From positions 62,001 to 126,000 of the forward strand of contig CAZBNB010000002.1 in assembly GCA_964493245.1 (NCBI GenBank): a stretch of DNA of 64,000 nucleotides. The letters run 5' to 3'. Positions 59,878-64,000 of the stretch are shown here, piece by piece. This DNA comes from CAZBNB01 sp964493245 (GTDB lineage: Bacteria > Pseudomonadota > Gammaproteobacteria > Legionellales > Legionellaceae). The translations under genes were made by a program, and so were the position numbers. The notes beneath the pieces are model-generated. The model did no database searches and was not told the DNA's origin. It was given only the letters and a program-made list of their open reading frames with translations. Within the stretch, counting starts at the first letter, position 1; each line of letters opens with the position of its first letter.

Positions 59878-61512
59878 CTAAGATAAAGATATCAACGCTT
59901 CGTGCAACTGGGAAAATACATTTTTTTCTCCCAATTGCGCGAGTACACCCGCTTTAGATAATTTCTCTGTTACTTTCGGTTTCGCGCCACATAAAATAAC
60001 CCTTACGCCGCGATGTTGTAACGCACTAATCGCGTCTTCCAGTGCTTGTAACCCAGTAAAATCGATGAAAGGAACCCAGCGTAAGCGAATAATCAGTGTT
60101 TTCGGATCAGTTTGTGTGCTGTTGAGGGCATGTTCGAAGTGTTTCACTGCACCAAAAAAAACAGGCCCGTCTATGGCATAGACCAATACATCCTCAGGCA
60201 GTGTTGTCAATTGTCCTTTTATCAACGCATTTGCGACATCGTCATTTGATTGTGGTTGCACCTCAATACTGGATGACATGTTAAATAAAAAGTGCCCCAT
60301 GGCAATTACAACACCAATATTGACTGCAGCAACCAAATCTACAAAAACCGTTAAGAAAAAAGTGATGAATAAAATAAAAATATCTGCACGCGGTGCCCGA
60401 CGTATTAAGTGAATCGCGTGTTTTACTTCACTCATATTCCAAGCGACGACAAAGAGGATGGCTGATAACGTTGCCAGTGGAATATGGTCAGCTAAGGGCG
60501 CAAAAAACAGGATAATCAATACCAATGTTAAACTATGAACGACACCAGCAAGCGGACTGTTACCGCCATGACGAATATTGGTTGCTGTGCGTGCGATGGC
60601 CCCTGTTGCTGCAAAACCACCCAATAATGGTGCGACAACGTTTGCTAATCCTTGACCTATCAATTCTTGATTCGAGTCGTGTTTTGTTCCTGCCATGCCG
60701 TCAGAAATGACCGCTGATAACAACGACTCAATAGCACCCAACATTGCAACAGCAAATGCTGGCCCCATCAGCTCAAGGATCTTATCAACGCTTAACTGTG
60801 GCAGATGAAAAGTAGGTAGTCCCAATGGAATACCGCCATAGGCACTACCAATTGTCGCCACATCTTGCAAATGAAAGAGGCTTTGCGCGCCAGTGGCAAT
60901 AAGCAAAGCAATGAATGGGCCGGGTACGCGTTTTAAATATTTTATTTTATTTGCGAATAAAACCACCATCAACGAAAGTAAACCGACTAAGGTCGTTGCC
61001 CAACTGATGTGAGGAAAGGACTGTAGCAGTTGCCAACATTTTTCATGAAAATAGTGGCCATGCACCGCTGGTAATCCAAAAAAATACTGCCATTGTCCAA
61101 CCCAAATAACCAACGCAATACCGGCTGTAAAGCCAATAATCACAGGATAAGGAATAAACTTTATAACGATCCCCAGGCGAAAAGCCCCCATAAGTAATAG
61201 CATGCAGCCAGCGATGAGGGTTGCAATTTGTAATCCTTCAATACCATATTGCGCCGTGATACCTGATAATAAAATGACAAAAGCACCGGTAGGGCCGGCA
61301 ATTTGTACGCGGCTACCACCAAAAATAGAAACCAATAACCCAGCAACGATAGCTGTATAAATGCCTTGTTCTGGTTGCGCGCCAGAAGCAATTGCAAATG
61401 CCATTGCCAAGGGTAATGCGACTACGCCAACAATCATGCCGGAAATAATATTCGGTAGCCAATGTTGGCGTTGAAATAATCCTGCTTGATAAGATTGAAC
61501 CAGTGTTTTCAC
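59878..61512 (-). CDS. SulP family anion transporter with STAS domain
   Basis: A 544-residue protein: a membrane domain of about 12-14 helices with the SulP signatures VALPLAMAFAIASG, QIAGPTGAFVILL and the RTATNIRHGGNSPLAG loop, followed by a cytoplasmic STAS domain (about 440-544) with FIDFTGLQALE. Family members carry sulfate, bicarbonate or dicarboxylates. No carbonic anhydrase is adjacent to suggest bicarbonate. Convergent with yajQ. Confidence 0.92.
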   Translation of the reverse strand: MKTLVQSYQAGLFQRQHWLPNIISGMIVGVVALPLAMAFAIASGAQPEQGIYTAIVAGLLVSIFGGSRVQIAGPTGAFVILLSGITAQYGIEGLQIATLIAGCMLLLMGAFRLGIVIKFIPYPVIIGFTAGIALVIWVGQWQYFFGLPAVHGHYFHEKCWQLLQSFPHISWATTLVGLLSLMVVLFANKIKYLKRVPGPFIALLIATGAQSLFHLQDVATIGSAYGGIPLGLPTFHLPQLSVDKILELMGPAFAVAMLGAIESLLSAVISDGMAGTKHDSNQELIGQGLANVVAPLLGGFAATGAIARTATNIRHGGNSPLAGVVHSLTLVLIILFFAPLADHIPLATLSAILFVVAWNMSEVKHAIHLIRRAPRADIFILFITFFLTVFVDLVAAVNIGVVIAMGHFLFNMSSSIEVQPQSNDDVANALIKGQLTTLPEDVLVYAIDGPVFFGAVKHFEHALNSTQTDPKTLIIRLRWVPFIDFTGLQALEDAISALQHRGVRVILCGAKPKVTEKLSKAGVLAQLGEKNVFSQLHEALISLS

Positions 61513-61609
61513 GCGAAATACCTTGATGGAGCACGTTACGTGAGGTAAGGTGATTGATTAAACGGGTGGCCATTTTACCATATTTAATGTGTAATCGTTA
61601 TCAAAGGAT

Positions 61610-62833
61610 ATGATGATGAACAAAAAAATATGCCTCATTTTACTGGTGATGATGTGTTTTCGAAGTTTCGCGCAAACCGGTGCATTGTTTAATATCACGG
61701 CGTCTAATATGACGTTGAATATTACTACAAATATTCCTAACCATAATTATGTATCAGCCGGGATTAAGTTGAATACGTCTGGTTATTCTTTGACAAACCC
61801 TGGCAATGACTGTATCCCGAATCAAAACGGTTATTGTCTTTTTTCGGTGAGTAATGTGAGTAGCAGAGCAATTACGATTACAGGAGAAAGTGGTGTATTG
61901 AGTTTGACTTTATGTCTAAACGGAATAGGTCCTGTTTCTTGTCAAACGAGCACAATTTCTGTGACATCAGGTCCTAAAAATGCTTATACCACCAATACGA
62001 ATAGTAATGCAGTATTGATTTGTCCTATTCAATCAAATGGTGATTTTGGCTATTGTGTTGATTCCGGCAGTGTATTTAACACGCCTACCACGCTTGCTAT
62101 TAATAACAGTGGAACAAAAGCATATGTTGTAAATCAAGCGAATAACTCGGTATCTATTTGCGCCATTAATTCTAATGGCGCATTTGGTGGCTGTACTGAC
62201 TCCGGTAACACGTTTTCAGCACCGTATGGCATTGCTCTCAATAGTGCGGGTACGCGTGCCTACGTGACCAATACGGGCACTATACCGATACGGGTTTGCC
62301 CAATTAACGCCGATGGCACATTTGATACCTGCAGTAATGCGGGTGCTTCTGTGGCTCAGGTGCCGGGGCCACAAGGAATTGTTCTAAATCGTGCTGGAAC
62401 GCTGGCATATATAGCTACTGTGGCAAATGCCAACGTGGCCATTTGTAATGTTAATACAAATGGAACATTCAGCTCGTGTAATCCTTCTGGTAAATCTGGC
62501 GTATCTTTTTCGTTACCGCGAGGCGTGACGTTGAATGCCGATGAAACACAAGCATATGTTGCAAATCGAGGCAGTAATACAGTTGCTGTCTGTCCCGTGA
62601 ATTCTAATGGAACATTTGGTTTCTGTGTTGACTCAGGTAATTCTGGCACGGCCTTTAGTGGTCCTACTTATGCGGCTTTAAATGCCACTAAAGCGCTCAG
62701 CTACGTACCCAACTTTACAGATAACAGCGTTTTAAGGTGTCCTATCAATAATAATGGAACATTTGGTGCTTGTTTAAACGCAGGCAATACGGGTACGGCA
62801 TTTAATGGCCCACAGTGGATTGCTTTGTTTTAA
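61610..62833 (+). CDS. Secreted six-repeat beta-propeller-like protein (paralogue 2)
   Basis: A 407-residue homologue of the 38137-39390 product. It has the same signal peptide type (ends SFAQ), the same N-terminal domain (NITTNIPNHNY, SLTLCLNGI, SCQTS) and six repeats with CPxNxNGTFGxC. In both proteins repeat 4 begins with CN instead of CP, so the whole repeat array was duplicated as a unit rather than by repeat expansion. Even the 5' flank (AATCGTTATCAAAGGA then ATGATGATGAA) is shared. Here no beta-barrel gene follows. Function unknown; probably surface or periplasmic. Confidence 0.75.
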   Translation: MMMNKKICLILLVMMCFRSFAQTGALFNITASNMTLNITTNIPNHNYVSAGIKLNTSGYSLTNPGNDCIPNQNGYCLFSVSNVSSRAITITGESGVLSLTLCLNGIGPVSCQTSTISVTSGPKNAYTTNTNSNAVLICPIQSNGDFGYCVDSGSVFNTPTTLAINNSGTKAYVVNQANNSVSICAINSNGAFGGCTDSGNTFSAPYGIALNSAGTRAYVTNTGTIPIRVCPINADGTFDTCSNAGASVAQVPGPQGIVLNRAGTLAYIATVANANVAICNVNTNGTFSSCNPSGKSGVSFSLPRGVTLNADETQAYVANRGSNTVAVCPVNSNGTFGFCVDSGNSGTAFSGPTYAALNATKALSYVPNFTDNSVLRCPINNNGTFGACLNAGNTGTAFNGPQWIALF

Positions 62834-62886
62834 AATACCGGATACACTCGGTTCTTTATTTGCGCAATATGCGGGATTTATGCATT

Positions 62887-64000
62887 ATGGATTTTTTTTC
62901 AGCAGCACGACCTGACACTAAACTTTCTCCTTCGGCTCAGATTGCCAGAAACTTTTTACGAACACTGCTACAAGATGATAATGCCCAACCTTTTGATTCT
63001 CGGGCGTTAAGAACTTTATTGCATGCTTTATTTGTTGAGCGTAACCCGGAGCTGTTATATGAATTTCGTCAAGGCTTGCAAGAGGTTTTGAACGAGTTTC
63101 CTTCTATTGCAAATGCTGAAAATCTAAAACCTGCGGCCGCAAATGCTATTTTAACGTATATTTTGTGTTTATTGCCTCATGCAGAAATCAAGCCTGGACA
63201 GATTTATTCTATTCCCGTTTATTTAAACGGCTGTTGGCAAACTAGTCCTTATCGTGTGCGCGATATTCGTTTAACGCCAATTTGGGGGCTTGAAGCGTAT
63301 ACCATGACAGACAGCGAACATGTCTTTGCTTATGGGTTTGAGCCGGTTGAGATGCCCACAAGAGAATCATTCCCGCCTCTATTGGTGTTCAAAGGTACGC
63401 CTACATTTACCGGCCAAGGATTTTCTAACTATGTATGGCATGCTTTGAATCCGTTTTCTATGTCCCCTAGAAATCGCTTAAAACGCGATCATAGTGGCTT
63501 AAATGCTTGGTTTTCGGAACATGTTACAATTAAACAAGCCCGTGTTTATGCTTTTGGTGAAGGTGCCGCGATGCTTGCGGAGCTACTGACAAATAATCCG
63601 GAGTTTGATACAAATGCTAAAAGCAATCCAGACAAGTCATTAAAGAAAAAGTATTCAAATCTTCATAAAATCTCCACAATCAATGCATACAATCCATCTG
63701 TATCTACGCAACATTATTTAGAGCAGCTTGCTACTTCTGAAGAAAATACGGATGAATGGAGCAGCGTAAAACCAAAATTGATTGTTAATATGTTTAACAA
63801 TGAGGGTGATGCTTTTGCGAAAACGTCTGGAAGCTCACTTGATAAACCCTTTGTTTCTAAACATTTGATTTCAGCACCGCCAAAAAACGCACAACAGCGC
63901 TTTTTAATGAATCACGTATTGTGTTTTGCCGGAAAAGGAGAGCTAACAACGCCTGAACCACATGTAGACGCGAAGCAATGGTGGTTTATGGCCGCTGCGA
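62887..64000 (+). CDS. Large unknown protein with lipase-like pattern, 3' end outside window
   Basis: Open from an ATG at 62887 to the window edge (371 codons, no stop). There is no signal peptide. Residues about 160-235 recall class 3 lipases: LLVFKGTP resembles the FRGT strand, and VYAFGEGAAMLAELL resembles the nucleophile elbow GHSLGG, but the serine position is Glu225. A later NNEGDAF could be the acid position. If homologous, this is a pseudo-hydrolase. Such large orphan proteins in Legionella-type bacteria are often secreted effectors, but no secretion signal can be judged because the C-terminus is missing. Confidence 0.6.
   Translation, partial: MDFFSAARPDTKLSPSAQIARNFLRTLLQDDNAQPFDSRALRTLLHALFVERNPELLYEFRQGLQEVLNEFPSIANAENLKPAAANAILTYILCLLPHAEIKPGQIYSIPVYLNGCWQTSPYRVRDIRLTPIWGLEAYTMTDSEHVFAYGFEPVEMPTRESFPPLLVFKGTPTFTGQGFSNYVWHALNPFSMSPRNRLKRDHSGLNAWFSEHVTIKQARVYAFGEGAAMLAELLTNNPEFDTNAKSNPDKSLKKKYSNLHKISTINAYNPSVSTQHYLEQLATSEENTDEWSSVKPKLIVNMFNNEGDAFAKTSGSSLDKPFVSKHLISAPPKNAQQRFLMNHVLCFAGKGELTTPEPHVDAKQWWFMAAA

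Overview
The window looks like a chromosome segment of a gammaproteobacterium with moderately AT-rich DNA. Its aa3-type cytochrome oxidase operon, RlmKL, DarP, YajQ, Ssb, MltA and inducible-type lysine decarboxylase are all gammaproteobacterial in style. The mix of surface-glycan genes, secreted repeat proteins and many palindromic repeats recalls the Legionella/Coxiella group. That placement is inference; no 16S or ribosomal operon is present.

Layout. 1-1.3 kb: a DUF4143 ATPase running off the left edge. 1.5-7.2 kb: a six-gene leftward glycan operon (SIS isomerase, HAD phosphatase, small transaldolase, UDP-hexosaminuronate dehydrogenase, C4-epimerase, glycosyltransferase). 7.3-13.9 kb: a membrane protein, an MFS carrier next to an unusual acyl-CoA-dehydrogenase/adenylation/carrier-protein fusion, and a glycine-rich membrane protein. 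14.3-16.8 kb: a hybrid histidine kinase. 17-21.4 kb: a second glycan block (GT4; gmd-fcl-GT2). 21.7-29.3 kb: a small orphan, then a tetraheme cytochrome followed by coxB-coxA-ctaG-coxC and a TauE-like permease. 29.3-34.7 kb: housekeeping genes (darP, rlmL, methyltransferase, thiamine pyrophosphokinase, trxA, psd) and tRNA-Leu(CAG). 35-45 kb: accessory metabolism (FAD monooxygenase + FAH hydrolase, EEP hydrolase, ene-reductase, YeiH permease, lysine decarboxylase) and a secreted six-repeat protein with a beta-barrel protein. 45-51.3 kb: mltA, small unknowns, DUF1295, a DAK2-DegV fusion, DUF2177 and a TIGR01777 epimerase. 51.4-56 kb: an accessory island with a self-regulated wHTH-nucleotidyltransferase, two tandem copies of a lytic-transglycosylase/exported-Cys-protein cassette, a higBA toxin-antitoxin pair and an integrase fragment. 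56-64 kb: ssb, an RseP-like protease, a TraC-like relic cut by a repeat, yajQ, a SulP transporter, a second six-repeat protein and an unknown protein running off the right edge.

Recurring DNA. At least five copies of a ~123-bp palindromic MITE-like repeat (ends CAGGACT.../...AGTCCTG) are scattered through the window, along with four other palindromic element types. One sits in frame inside a glycosyltransferase, one is flanked by a 12-bp direct repeat, and one supplies the stop codon of a truncated conjugation gene.

Most notable candidates: the duplicated transglycosylase + exported Cys-rich protein cassettes, which have the layout of effector-immunity pairs; the ACAD-A-PCP megaprotein with its exporter; and the nucleotidyltransferase-regulator whose predicted mRNA starts at its own ATG between paired operators.
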